A stretch of DNA of 46,404 nt from an uncultured Oribacterium sp. (lineage in GTDB: Bacteria; Bacillota; Clostridia; Lachnospirales; Lachnospiraceae): the NCBI GenBank assembly GCA_937927445.1, contig CALAOB010000143.1, forward strand, positions 1-46,404, written 5' to 3'. The position numbers were made by a program, and so were the translations under genes. Below the pieces are notes generated by a model, which was given only the letters and a program-made list of their open reading frames with translations, was not told where the DNA came from and did not search any database. Below, piece after piece: positions 9,002-17,084 of the stretch (its first letter is position 1; each line of letters opens with the position of its first letter).

Positions 9002-10345
9002 TTATGCCTGTGCCGGTGCCTCGGACTCCGGTGCATCCAGAACCTCGACGGCCTGGTGTGTCTTCTCGGAGAGAATCTTCTCTACGGAGCAGAGCTTTAC
9101 GCAGAGGCAGAACAGGTTTGCCGCAATCTTCAGGTCATCGACCGGCGGGTAGGTCGGCGCGATACGGATATTCGTATCCTCCGGATCGTGGTGGTACGGG
9201 AAGGTCGCACCGGCATCGGTCAGCTTTACACCGGCCTTCTTGCAGTGATCTACGACCGCCTTCGCACAGCCCGGGATGGTGTCGAAGCTGATGAAGTAAC
9301 CACCGTTCGGCTTCGTCCACTCACCGATGCCTAAGCCCCCGAGCTCCTTCTCAAAGATGCCCTCTACGGTCTCGAACTTCGGGCGGATGATATCGGCATG
9401 CTTGCGCATATGCTCGATCATGCCATGGATATCCTTGAAGAAACGTACATGACGAAGCTGATTTACCTTATCATAACCGATGGTCTGGTGCTTCATCTGG
9501 TTACGGATATCATCGAGGTTGTTCGAGCTCGTCGCGAGTGCTGCGAGGCCGGAACCCGGGAAGGTGATCTTCGAGGTCGAGGCAAACTTATAGACCATAT
9601 CCGGATTACCCGCACGCTTACACTCGGCGAGGATCTCGATGAGGTAATCCTGGTTCTTATCATAGAGGTGATGTACACCGTAGGCGTTATCCCAGTAGAT
9701 ACGGAAGTCACGTGCAGCCGGCTGGAGACGTGCGAAACGACGTACGGTCTCATCGCTGTAGCTGTAGCCCTGCGGGTTACTGTACTTCGGAACGCACCAG
9801 ATGCCCTTGATGGCGTCGTCTTCCTTTACGAGCTTCTCGACGATGTCCATATCCGGACCGGTCGGTGTCATCGGAACGTTGATCATCTCGATACCGAAGT
9901 ACTCGGTGATACCGAAGTGACGGTCATAGCCCGGTACCGGACAGAGCCACTTCACCTTATCGAGCTTACACCATGGTGTAGAACCCATGACGCCGTGGGT
10001 CATCGATCTTGAAATGGAATCATACATGACATTCAGTGAAGAGTTACCATAGATGATGATGTTGTTCGGGTTGTTCTCCATCATATCAGAGAGCAGCTCC
10101 TTCGCCTCTTCGATACCGCCGAGTACACCGTAGTTACGGCAGTCGGTACCATCGGCACAGTACATATCACAGCCGCTGGTCAGTGCATCCATCAGGCCCA
10201 TGCTGAGATCCAGCTGTTCCTTACATGGCTTGCCACGGCTCATATCGAGGCTCATCTCCATCGCCTGATACTTCTCGTACTGCTTCTTCAGCTCGTGAAG
10301 CTCCTTCTCGAGCTCGTCCTTCGTCATCTTCGTGTATGATTTCAT
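9002..10345 (-). CDS. aspartate-type aminotransferase (PLP-dependent, fold type I)
   Basis: 447 residues. This is the long aspartate aminotransferase-like class of PF12897, distinct from AspC. FASTSKITFPGSG supplies the PLP lysine (about K259). NNIIIYGNSSLN, CPVPGYDRHF, VPKYSNPQG and IYWDNAYGVHHL cover the cofactor-binding and substrate pockets, and NIRIAPTYPP carries the carboxylate-binding arginine. It probably transfers the amino group between aspartate and 2-oxoglutarate; other amino acids are possible. An AGGAGG site precedes the ATG. The first 30 residues form a charged helix rich in K and E. Single gene with its own promoter. Confidence 0.85.
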   Translation of the reverse strand: MKSYTKMTKDELEKELHELKKQYEKYQAMEMSLDMSRGKPCKEQLDLSMGLMDALTSGCDMYCADGTDCRNYGVLGGIEEAKELLSDMMENNPNNIIIYGNSSLNVMYDSISRSMTHGVMGSTPWCKLDKVKWLCPVPGYDRHFGITEYFGIEMINVPMTPTGPDMDIVEKLVKEDDAIKGIWCVPKYSNPQGYSYSDETVRRFARLQPAARDFRIYWDNAYGVHHLYDKNQDYLIEILAECKRAGNPDMVYKFASTSKITFPGSGLAALATSSNNLDDIRNQMKHQTIGYDKVNQLRHVRFFKDIHGMIEHMRKHADIIRPKFETVEGIFEKELGGLGIGEWTKPNGGYFISFDTIPGCAKAVVDHCKKAGVKLTDAGATFPYHHDPEDTNIRIAPTYPPVDDLKIAANLFCLCVKLCSVEKILSEKTHQAVEVLDAPESEAPAQA

Positions 10346-10386
10346 AGCGAGATCCTCCTAACGGTGTGCACAAACGAAACAAAAAA

Positions 10387-10415
10387 AGTATAATCAAAAA
10401 GCCTGACGCATGCAA
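10387..10415 (-). promoter_or_regulatory. promoter of the aminotransferase gene, embedded in the upstream terminator
   Basis: Minus-strand TTGCAT (10410-10415), a 17-nt spacer and TATACT (10387-10392). The -35 hexamer lies in the loop of the terminator at 10396-10425, and the -10 follows its T-run. Confidence 0.68.
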
Positions 10416-10425
10416 GCATCAGGCT
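10396..10425 (-). terminator. terminator of the scp-dut-lipoprotein operon
   Basis: AGCCTGATGC/GCGTCAGGCT on the minus strand with a short loop, followed by TTTTT. It lies 128 nt after the stop codon of the TPR lipoprotein gene. The stretch between holds no other recognisable gene. Confidence 0.85.
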
Positions 10426-10553
10426 GTCAAACATCCATGTATGTTCTGCGTCCGTATTCGGTAAAATCACAGCAAATCCCTGCGAAAACGGCAGCCACTA
10501 GCACCGGAAGCACCGACAGCCGTCTGTCACATCGTATACGGACAGCCTGCTTC

Positions 10554-11192
10554 TCAGCCGGTCGTCGATGGGACGCCGGTACCGCCGGCAGCCGTGTTGG
10601 TCGAGAGTTCATCGATCCGGGTCCGCAGAAACGCGAGCTCGCGGGTCGCATCGGCATCCCCCGGATAGTTGTCGAGGAAGGTCTGGACCGCCTCGTAGGC
10701 CTCCGTCCACTGTGCCGTTTTCTCGAGGTACACGAGCTCATCGAACTGGTAGTCCTTATCATTCGTGAGACCGGCGGCTTTCGCCTGGTCGAGGCTTTCG
10801 CGTGCCGCGTCCATATCGCCGTCATTCAGCGCCTTCGTCGCGCTTTCGACGTACTGCCGCGCGTCGAGCTGGGTCTGGAACTGGAGATAGATTTCCTGAT
10901 CTCCGTTCACCTCACGCAGAGTTTCGATGATTTTCCGGGCCGCATCATAGTCGCCGAGCATGTACTCGGCTTCCGCCTTATACAGCAGGATGTCATACTG
11001 TTCGGCACCGACCCGGCCCTTGCTCCGCTCCATCGCCTCATCGAGGGTCGTGATGGCTTCTTCATATTTCCCTTTTTCCACGAGATCGATGCCCTGCAGG
11101 CGGAGCTCCTCCACCTTATTCCCGCAGCCGGTCAGCAGCAGGGCCACGCATCCGACCCATGCGGCCGTCTTCATTGGCTTCAGCATATGCAT
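10554..11192 (-). CDS. TPR-containing lipoprotein
   Basis: 212 residues. After MHMLKPMK comes a hydrophobic stretch ending in the lipobox LLTGC, so it is probably lipidated on that cysteine and anchored outside the membrane. The mature part is TPR-like: LRLQGIDLVEKGKYEEAITTL, LLYKAEAEYMLGDYDAARKII, ATKALNDGDMDAARESL and YLEKTAQWTEAYEAV make about four helical pairs. The C-terminus is a flexible T/G/S tail. An ATG at 11192 is chosen because GAGGTG lies just upstream, 10 nt after the dut stop; 11186 is an alternative. The 25 residues upstream of it in the same frame overlap dut and are rejected. Last gene of the operon; role unknown. Confidence 0.8.
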   Translation of the reverse strand: MHMLKPMKTAAWVGCVALLLTGCGNKVEELRLQGIDLVEKGKYEEAITTLDEAMERSKGRVGAEQYDILLYKAEAEYMLGDYDAARKIIETLREVNGDQEIYLQFQTQLDARQYVESATKALNDGDMDAARESLDQAKAAGLTNDKDYQFDELVYLEKTAQWTEAYEAVQTFLDNYPGDADATRELAFLRTRIDELSTNTAAGGTGVPSTTG

Positions 11193-11202
11193 CTCCGGCA
11201 CC

Positions 11203-11643
11203 TCAGTTCTTCCCGGTGGAGCCGAAGCCGCCACGGTCCTGGTTGCCGAGGGAGTCCACCTCTTCAAATACGATGTGCGGCTGATGCTCGAGGATGCGGA
11301 ACTGGCAGATCCGGTCGTTCACATGCAGCTCGGTATCGCGGGTCGCATACACCGGCATCCGGATGATATCGTGATCACCGCAGTAGCTCTCGTCGATGAT
11401 GCCGAGAGAGTTCGTCTGGATCAGACCGAAATTCTTAAAGGTCGAGCTGCGCGGTGCGAGCAGCATCTCGTAGCCGTCCGGCACCTGCACGGAGATGCCC
11501 ATGCTGATGAGGCGGAACTCGCCCTTCTGCAGGGTGACATTCTCGGCGACACGGAGGTCGATCCAGTCACTCTTCCCGGCGATGTACTCGAGCTTCTCGA
11601 TCTCATCGGAATGATATTTGATACGCATTGTTTTTTCCATCAT
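11203..11643 (-). CDS. dut: dUTP diphosphatase (trimeric dUTPase)
   Basis: Hydrolyses dUTP to dUMP and pyrophosphate, keeping uracil out of DNA and feeding dTMP synthesis. 146 residues, typical of the trimeric all-beta family. Motif 1 is DWIDLRV, motif 2 APRSSTFKNFG, motif 3 NSLGIIDESYCGD (catalytic aspartate) and motif 5 the C-terminal DRGGFGSTGKN arm that closes over the uridine. The start at 11643 has AGGAAGG five bases upstream; an 11-residue extension in frame lacks a site. It lies between scpB and the lipoprotein gene. Confidence 0.93.
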   Translation of the reverse strand: MMEKTMRIKYHSDEIEKLEYIAGKSDWIDLRVAENVTLQKGEFRLISMGISVQVPDGYEMLLAPRSSTFKNFGLIQTNSLGIIDESYCGDHDIIRMPVYATRDTELHVNDRICQFRILEHQPHIVFEEVDSLGNQDRGGFGSTGKN

Positions 11644-11732
11644 GCTGTCCTTCCTGTTCTGTGAATCCGCCTTCATCTGATCTGAGGCGGAGCTGTACGC
11701 TGTGTAGATGCGTGGTCCGATCGCTGCGATTC

Positions 11733-12524
11733 TCAGCCGGGCTCAGCCGGCGTGTCACTTTCGGTGGCTGCATTTTCTGCTTCCGGCGCGGTCTCCTCGG
11801 CGTGGCCCATGATATCGACGACCTCGTCATGAACCTCCTGCTTGATTTCTGCCTCGACCTCCGGATTCAGGTCTGGAAGCTCCTGGATGGAGCTCACGCC
11901 GAAGCGGCGCAGGAACTCCTCGGTGGTCGCGAACAGAGCCGGTCGGCCCGGTGCATTGAGACGTCCGACCTCATACGCGAGGCCGTACTCGACGAGACGG
12001 TTGACCGCATGGTCCGAGCTGACGCCACGGATACGCTCGATCTCCGCCTTCGTGACCGGCTGCTTATAGGCGATGATGGACAGGGTCTCCATCACGACGT
12101 CGGTCAGTACCGGCTTCTTCGGCTGCTTCGCCACGCGGATGAGGGCCGGATAACATGCCGGATCCGCAGCCATCTGGTAGCGCTTCTCGAGCCGTCTGAT
12201 TACCATGCCGCCCTTACGCTCTTCATACTTCGCGATAAGTCGCTCGACCGCATCCTGTGCGATTTTCTTTCCTGCATTGAGGGCTGTCGCGATCTCATCG
12301 AGGCCGACGGAGCGGCCCATCGTAAACAGGAGTGCCTCGACGATGCGCTCCTCCTCGAGAAGATCCGCGGAGAACTCCTGATCGATTTCCTCGGCCAGCT
12401 TCTGTGCTTCCGCATCGAGCCCGATGGAGGCATTGTCCTCCTGTGCTGCTGCGGTGCCGGTATCTGTCGGAGTGGCCGGCGTCGCCGTTTCCTCGCCCCT
12501 CGTCTTCTGCTCTTCCTTTTCCAT
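11733..12524 (-). CDS. scpB: segregation and condensation protein B
   Basis: Winged-helix (kleisin-associated) subunit that dimerises on ScpA in the SMC-ScpAB condensin, compacting and segregating the chromosome. 263 residues. The conserved core is at 60-215: IVEALLFTMGRSVGLDEIA, then the hallmark TLSIIAYKQPVTKAEIERIRG and GRPALFATTEEFLRRFG. The N-terminal 45 residues (T/A/E-rich) and C-terminal 40 (E/A-rich) are longer than usual and likely disordered. The start overlaps the scpA stop by one base (ATGA type), implying translational coupling. Confidence 0.96.
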   Translation of the reverse strand: MEKEEQKTRGEETATPATPTDTGTAAAQEDNASIGLDAEAQKLAEEIDQEFSADLLEEERIVEALLFTMGRSVGLDEIATALNAGKKIAQDAVERLIAKYEERKGGMVIRRLEKRYQMAADPACYPALIRVAKQPKKPVLTDVVMETLSIIAYKQPVTKAEIERIRGVSSDHAVNRLVEYGLAYEVGRLNAPGRPALFATTEEFLRRFGVSSIQELPDLNPEVEAEIKQEVHDEVVDIMGHAEETAPEAENAATESDTPAEPG

Positions 12525-13330
12525 CAGTCAAAATCCTCCAGTCCCTTCATGTCGAGCTCGTCATCCGAGTCCTCCGGGCGTTCCACCTCTGCGATATCGA
12601 GGTCGCCAAACGGCTGCTCCTGTACGGCCGTGATGCGGCCCATCTTCATCAGCTCCAGGATGGCCAGAAAGCTGACGACGACCTCCATCTTATCCTTTTT
12701 CTCCGCCACCATGTGCCGGAAGGAAACGCGATGATGACCGCGGACATACTTCAGTACATCGCGGATGCGGCCCTCCAGGGAGATCTTCTCCCGCTTGATC
12801 ACACCAAAGCGTGAGCGGACCTGATCGACAGACTCGTCTCTCCGCTTCATGACATCCTCGAAGACCTTCCGCATGCGCTCGAGGGTCACGTCCTTCAGCA
12901 GTGCATCGAGATCGATCGGCGGTACATACTTCTCGACTTCCTTCGGAATCGTCGGCGGCTTATAGAAGTAAAGCTCTGCCTCATCCTCCTGGTTTTCGAG
13001 CTGCTCTGCCATGTACTTGTACTTCCTGTACTCGAGCAGGCGGGCAACGAGCTCCGCACGCGGGTCGACCTCCTCACCGGTCTCCTCATCCACCTCCTTC
13101 GGGAGCAGCATGCGCGACTTGATTTCGAGGAGCGTCGCCGCCATCACGAGGAAATCCGAGACGAGATCGAGGTCTTCCTCCTCCATCTGCGTGATGTAGT
13201 CCATATATTCTGCCGTGATCTGCACGATCGGGATATCGAAGATGTCGATCTTATCGCGCTCAATCAGATGAAGCAGCAGATCCAGCGGACCCTCAAATTT
13301 TTCCAGTTTAAATGTTAATTCCTGTGCCAT
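12524..13330 (-). CDS. scpA: segregation and condensation protein A (kleisin)
   Basis: Kleisin that bridges the two SMC heads and binds an ScpB dimer. 268 residues. The N-terminal helices FKLEKFEGPLDLLLHLIERDKIDI (in parts), the ITAEYMDYI and LLEIKSRMLLP segments and the C-terminal winged helix (VVSFLAILELMKMGRITAVQ) are all diagnostic. It has an AGGAAAAAG site. The 5' end overlaps the metallophosphoesterase gene by 16 nt. Confidence 0.97.
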   Translation of the reverse strand: MAQELTFKLEKFEGPLDLLLHLIERDKIDIFDIPIVQITAEYMDYITQMEEEDLDLVSDFLVMAATLLEIKSRMLLPKEVDEETGEEVDPRAELVARLLEYRKYKYMAEQLENQEDEAELYFYKPPTIPKEVEKYVPPIDLDALLKDVTLERMRKVFEDVMKRRDESVDQVRSRFGVIKREKISLEGRIRDVLKYVRGHHRVSFRHMVAEKKDKMEVVVSFLAILELMKMGRITAVQEQPFGDLDIAEVERPEDSDDELDMKGLEDFD

Positions 13331-14283
13331 TCTTTTTCCTGTGCAGAGCCGGTGCCTTCCGGCAGCAGTGTGATCACGGAGATCTCCGGCTTATCGTTGA
13401 TGCGGATGTTGATCGAATGTGTACCGAGTCCGCGATTGATGAGCAGTGTGCCCTCTCCCTCCCGGAAGATGCCGGCGCACTCCCGGACGAAAAACTGAAA
13501 CTGCGGTGTCATCAGCGCGCCGATCCCCGGAATCCGGATCGTGCCGCCATGGTAGTGGCCGCTGAGGACCAGATCCTCGCCATGTCGCAGGGCCTCATGC
13601 CCATACATGGGCGTATGCAGCAGCATGATTGAAAACTTCGTTCGGTCCGGCGTACCGACCTTCGCGCGGATCTCCTCTTCCCGAAGCGGCTTCCGCGGAT
13701 GCGTCAGCATGTTCCGGAAGTAGCTGAGATCCAGGGTCAGTCCACTGAGCTCGAGCTCATCGAGCGTCACACAGTCATCATCCAGTACATGGACGCCCTT
13801 CAGCGCCTCCTCAAGTCGTGCATAGTCTGCCCGGGCCATATCCTGTATATATGTATCATATTTCGCCCCACTCGTGCAACGCACGATTCCGGCTTTCTCC
13901 CGCAGGCGTGCCTCATGGTTTCCGATGGCATAGTAGGTCGGGTAGCGGTTTCGGATGGCCTCCAGAAAGCGGCAGCTCACCTCGACACTGTCCTGGTGCC
14001 GATGACCGGTCCATGGCCGGACCTTATGGCAGCGGATGAAGTCACCACCGATCAGAATGAACTCCGGATGCTCTGCGTCGATTGCTTCCAACAGGCGCTG
14101 GTTGTCCTTTCCGAACTCAACCTCATGGAGATCCGAAAGAAAAATGAAGCGATGCGGCCGCCGGATACGGCTGGAGCAGAGGCTGTATCTTTCCGGCATC
14201 AGTATACTTCTTTCGTGCTTTGATATAGCTAAAAGAATGGCTGGTATAATCAGCAGTAATAATATAATGGGCATCCTCAGCAT
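13315..14283 (-). CDS. membrane-anchored metallophosphoesterase
   Basis: 322 residues. The N-terminal helix PIILLLLIIPAILLAI is a membrane anchor or uncleaved signal. The calcineurin-like catalytic motifs follow in order: FLSDLHE (D-x-H, about 50), LIGGDFI (GD), AIGNHEAR (GNH), LLHTPMYG and LSGHYHGGTIR (GHxH, about 245), so two metal ions are expected. The layout resembles YkuE/YaeI-type enzymes; the substrate cannot be read from sequence. It heads the scpA-scpB-dut-lipoprotein operon and overlaps scpA. The gene starts with GGGAG close to the ATG. Confidence 0.85.
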   Translation of the reverse strand: MLRMPIILLLLIIPAILLAISKHERSILMPERYSLCSSRIRRPHRFIFLSDLHEVEFGKDNQRLLEAIDAEHPEFILIGGDFIRCHKVRPWTGHRHQDSVEVSCRFLEAIRNRYPTYYAIGNHEARLREKAGIVRCTSGAKYDTYIQDMARADYARLEEALKGVHVLDDDCVTLDELELSGLTLDLSYFRNMLTHPRKPLREEEIRAKVGTPDRTKFSIMLLHTPMYGHEALRHGEDLVLSGHYHGGTIRIPGIGALMTPQFQFFVRECAGIFREGEGTLLINRGLGTHSINIRINDKPEISVITLLPEGTGSAQEKEWHRN

Positions 14284-14465
14284 TCTCTCCCACCCTCGTT
14301 ATATATAATGAATTTAAAGAACATTATTTATCTGTTTGATATCCTCTCCTCAGCCAAATCCTGTTTCTGAAAACCACGCTCGCTGGCTGTTTCAAACCGG
14401 TTCGATGTGCCTTTTATTTTCCGATGCAATCCCAAGAAAAAAAAGAAAGAAGGACGGTATCCACC

Positions 14466-14723
14466 ATGAGATCCAAGCGAAAGCGTTCATATGACAAAAT
14501 GATTTCCTACGCGCCTTTCTGGCGTACATTGCACAGAAAAAATCTGACACAGTACGATCTCGTCGCCCATATGAGCATCTCCGGCAGCATGATGCAGCGT
14601 CTGCGTTCGGATGCGCCGATTTCACTGAAATCCGTCGCCATGCTCTGCGACTATCTCGACGTCGTTCCGTCGGAGATTTTCACCTTCCATCCGGAAGAGG
14701 TTCCGACACTGCAGGATCCGTAG
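14466..14723 (+). CDS. small XRE/Cro-type HTH protein
   Basis: 85 residues, basic N-terminus (MRSKRKRSYDKM). The HTH spans about 14-70: FWRTLHRKNLTQYDLVAHMSISGSMMQRLRS, then the typical Cro/C1 ending SLKSVAMLCDYLDVVPSEIF. The whole protein is one DNA-binding domain plus a short tail. The start at 14466 has AAGGACGG upstream; an in-frame ATG at 14424 would add 14 residues but has no site. Single gene, divergent from the metallophosphoesterase operon, which it may regulate. Confidence 0.8.
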   Translation: MRSKRKRSYDKMISYAPFWRTLHRKNLTQYDLVAHMSISGSMMQRLRSDAPISLKSVAMLCDYLDVVPSEIFTFHPEEVPTLQDP

Positions 14724-14783
14724 CGCATCCGGGACTCGATGAAACGGCACGACCGGCTGCCTGAAGCCGGAGGACATGAATGA

Positions 14784-14823
14784 GAAAAGAGCTGTCTGCG
14801 GAGATCATCCAGCAGACAGCTCT
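14784..14823 (-). terminator. terminator of ftsH
   Basis: The 12-bp inverted repeat AGAGCTGTCTGC/GCAGACAGCTCT (14788-14823) with TTTTCTC following on the minus strand, 5 nt after the ftsH stop codon. Confidence 0.85.
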
Positions 14824-14827
14824 GCAT

Positions 14828-16921
14828 TTATGCCTGTTTCGTATCGGCATCCTCTGATGCCGGGGACGCCGATGCGCCCTCTTTACCGTCCACGTCCGGT
14901 GCCGCATAGCGTGCACGTACCTCTTCGAAGGAAGCCTTCTCTTCGGTCTTACGCACATCCTGCGCCAGCTTCTCCGCCTGCACGTCGATCATCGATTCCT
15001 GTGTATCCGCCACGGTCTCCTCCGGATGCTGGATCCGGTGCAGGATATCCATAAATTCCTTACCGGTGATGGTCTCCCGTTCGATCAGGAACGCCGCGAT
15101 CTGGTCCAGCGCCTCACGGTTCTCGCGAAGGATCTGCTTCGCCTCCTCGTAGCAGGACTTCAGTACCTGCATCACCTCCTGGTCGACGGCCGTCGCGGTA
15201 TCATCACCACAGTTCATCACCGTCCGTCCGGTATTGAGGTACAGGGACTCCTGACTCTCGAGGCCCATCAGTCCGAAGCGCTCCGACATACCATACTGCG
15301 TGACCATCGCACGCGCCAGCTTCGTCGCCTTCTCGATATCGTTGGCAGCGCCGGTCGTCACTGTATCAAACACGATTTCCTCCGCTGCACGACCCGCCAG
15401 GAAGGTCACCAGCATCGCATGAAGCTCTGCCTTCGTGTTCAGATACTTCTCTTCCTCCGGCACCTGCATCACATAGCCGAGTGCACCCATGGTACGTGGT
15501 ACGATGGTGATCTTCTGTACCGGCTCCGCATCCTTCTGAATCGCGGAAACCAGTGCATGTCCGACCTCATGGTAGGAAACGATACGACGCTCCTCCTGAC
15601 TGAGGATACGGTCCTTCTTCTCCTTACCGACGAGCACGACCTCGACCGCCTCGAAAAGATCCGCCTGGGATACCTTCTTACGACCATGCTTGACCGCCGT
15701 GATGGCTGCCTCGTTCATCATGTTTGCGAGGTCTGCACCGACTGCACCGGAGGTCGCCAGTGCGATCTCGTTGAAATCGACGGAATCATCCAACTGCACA
15801 TCCCGTGCATGCACCTTCAGAATATTGACACGACCCTTGAGGTCCGGCTTCTCCACGACGATACGACGGTCGAAACGGCCCGGACGCAGCAGTGCCGGGT
15901 CGAGGATCTCCGGACGGTTCGTCGCACCCATGACCATGATACCCTTCGAGGCATCGAAGCCATCCATCTCGGACAACAGCTGATTCAGGGTCTGCTCGCG
16001 CTCCTCGTTTCCACCGAAGCGGGTATCTCTCGTCTTACCGATGGCATCGATCTCATCGATGAAGATGATGCACGGTGCCGACTGGGTCGCCTGCTTAAAC
16101 AGATCACGTACACGGCTCGCACCGACGCCGACGAACATCTCGACGAAGTCCGAACCGGACAGACTGTAGAACGGCACCTGTGCCTCGCCGGCCACGGCCT
16201 TCGCAAGTAAGGTCTTACCGGTTCCAGGAGGGCCCACCAGCAGGGCGCCCTTCGGAAGCTTCGCACCGATGGCCGTATACTTCGTCGGATTATGGAGGAA
16301 GTCGACGATCTCGATCAGCGACTCCTTCGCCTCATCCTCACCGGCCACATCCTTAAAGGTGACACCGGTCTCCTTCTGCATATACATCTTCGCGGTCGAC
16401 TTGCCGACACCCATGATGCCGCCGTTTCCGTTTCCCATGCGGCGCATGGTCATATTCATGACGACGAAAATCAGAACGAACGGGAGGACGATGCTGATGA
16501 GGGCCTCCATGATAAATCCGGAATTGTCCGGTTTCTTCTTATAGATGACGACGCCATGCTCGAGCATACGGTCCACGAGCTTCTGGGCGTCTGCACCGAC
16601 CGGCACGACATAGTAGCGGACATCCACCTGATTCAGGTACGTACTGTACTCTCCGGCGCTGTCCGACGGCATCGACGCACCCTCCTTCGGGATGATCGTG
16701 ATATCACTGTCGCCCCACTCCACCTTCTGGACCTGATCACTGTCGACCATCGTGACAAACTCGGTATAGCTGATCTCCTGCGTCACGCCCGTGACAAACA
16801 CGCCACGAATCAGTGTATATACGAAAAAGGTGATGACAGCGGCGATGATCAGAATCATAAAAGTCTGCCCCGAATGCCGGAAGCCTCTGCCGTCGTTCCC
16901 CTGGTTGTTATTATTCTCCAT
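14828..16921 (-). CDS. ftsH: ATP-dependent zinc metalloprotease FtsH
   Basis: Membrane-bound AAA+ protease that degrades membrane and regulatory proteins. 697 residues from the chosen ATG, which has GGAG five bases upstream; the 40 residues in frame before it overlap the promoter and are rejected. Membrane helices are at about 21-44 and 138-156, the extracytoplasmic FtsH domain between them. Walker A GPPGTGKT is at 230-237, Walker B IIFIDE at 285-290, the SRH has RPGRFDRR, and the zinc site HEVGH is at 451-455. The C-terminal tail after the protease domain is acidic, A/E-rich. Monocistronic, with its own promoter and terminator. Confidence 0.97.
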   Translation of the reverse strand: MENNNNQGNDGRGFRHSGQTFMILIIAAVITFFVYTLIRGVFVTGVTQEISYTEFVTMVDSDQVQKVEWGDSDITIIPKEGASMPSDSAGEYSTYLNQVDVRYYVVPVGADAQKLVDRMLEHGVVIYKKKPDNSGFIMEALISIVLPFVLIFVVMNMTMRRMGNGNGGIMGVGKSTAKMYMQKETGVTFKDVAGEDEAKESLIEIVDFLHNPTKYTAIGAKLPKGALLVGPPGTGKTLLAKAVAGEAQVPFYSLSGSDFVEMFVGVGASRVRDLFKQATQSAPCIIFIDEIDAIGKTRDTRFGGNEEREQTLNQLLSEMDGFDASKGIMVMGATNRPEILDPALLRPGRFDRRIVVEKPDLKGRVNILKVHARDVQLDDSVDFNEIALATSGAVGADLANMMNEAAITAVKHGRKKVSQADLFEAVEVVLVGKEKKDRILSQEERRIVSYHEVGHALVSAIQKDAEPVQKITIVPRTMGALGYVMQVPEEEKYLNTKAELHAMLVTFLAGRAAEEIVFDTVTTGAANDIEKATKLARAMVTQYGMSERFGLMGLESQESLYLNTGRTVMNCGDDTATAVDQEVMQVLKSCYEEAKQILRENREALDQIAAFLIERETITGKEFMDILHRIQHPEETVADTQESMIDVQAEKLAQDVRKTEEKASFEEVRARYAAPDVDGKEGASASPASEDADTKQA

Positions 16922-16993
16922 CTGTTCTCCATTTCTTTCACCCGCCGGCATCTCGTCCACCGGATGGCCAGCTGCATTTTTGCAGTAAACATA

Positions 16994-17022
16994 ATTATAC
17001 GGAAGGCCACCTGCAAAATCAA
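16994..17022 (-). promoter_or_regulatory. promoter of ftsH
   Basis: Minus-strand TTGATT (17017-17022), a 17-nt spacer and TATAAT (16994-16999), about 72 nt before the ftsH start codon. Confidence 0.75.
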
Positions 17023-17050
17023 GATTCCCTGCATGTTCCATTCACAAAAC

Positions 17051-17078
17051 ATAAAGAGGGGTCCCGAAGGACCCCTCT
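17051..17078 (-). terminator. terminator of the serine operon
   Basis: The perfect inverted repeat AGAGGGGTCC-TTCG-GGACCCCTCT (17055-17078) with a stable UUCG-type loop. TTTATGTTTTG follows on the minus strand, just after the DUF1015 gene. Confidence 0.8.
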
Positions 17079-17084
17079 CGCCGT

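Noticed and set aside
10410..11366. Long plus-strand frames opposite the lipoprotein and dut genes
   Set aside because: They are antisense shadows of a GC-rich coding strand, with no ribosome-binding sites and unlikely amino-acid composition. The same holds for long frames opposite valS, ftsH, uvrB, serA and tyrS.
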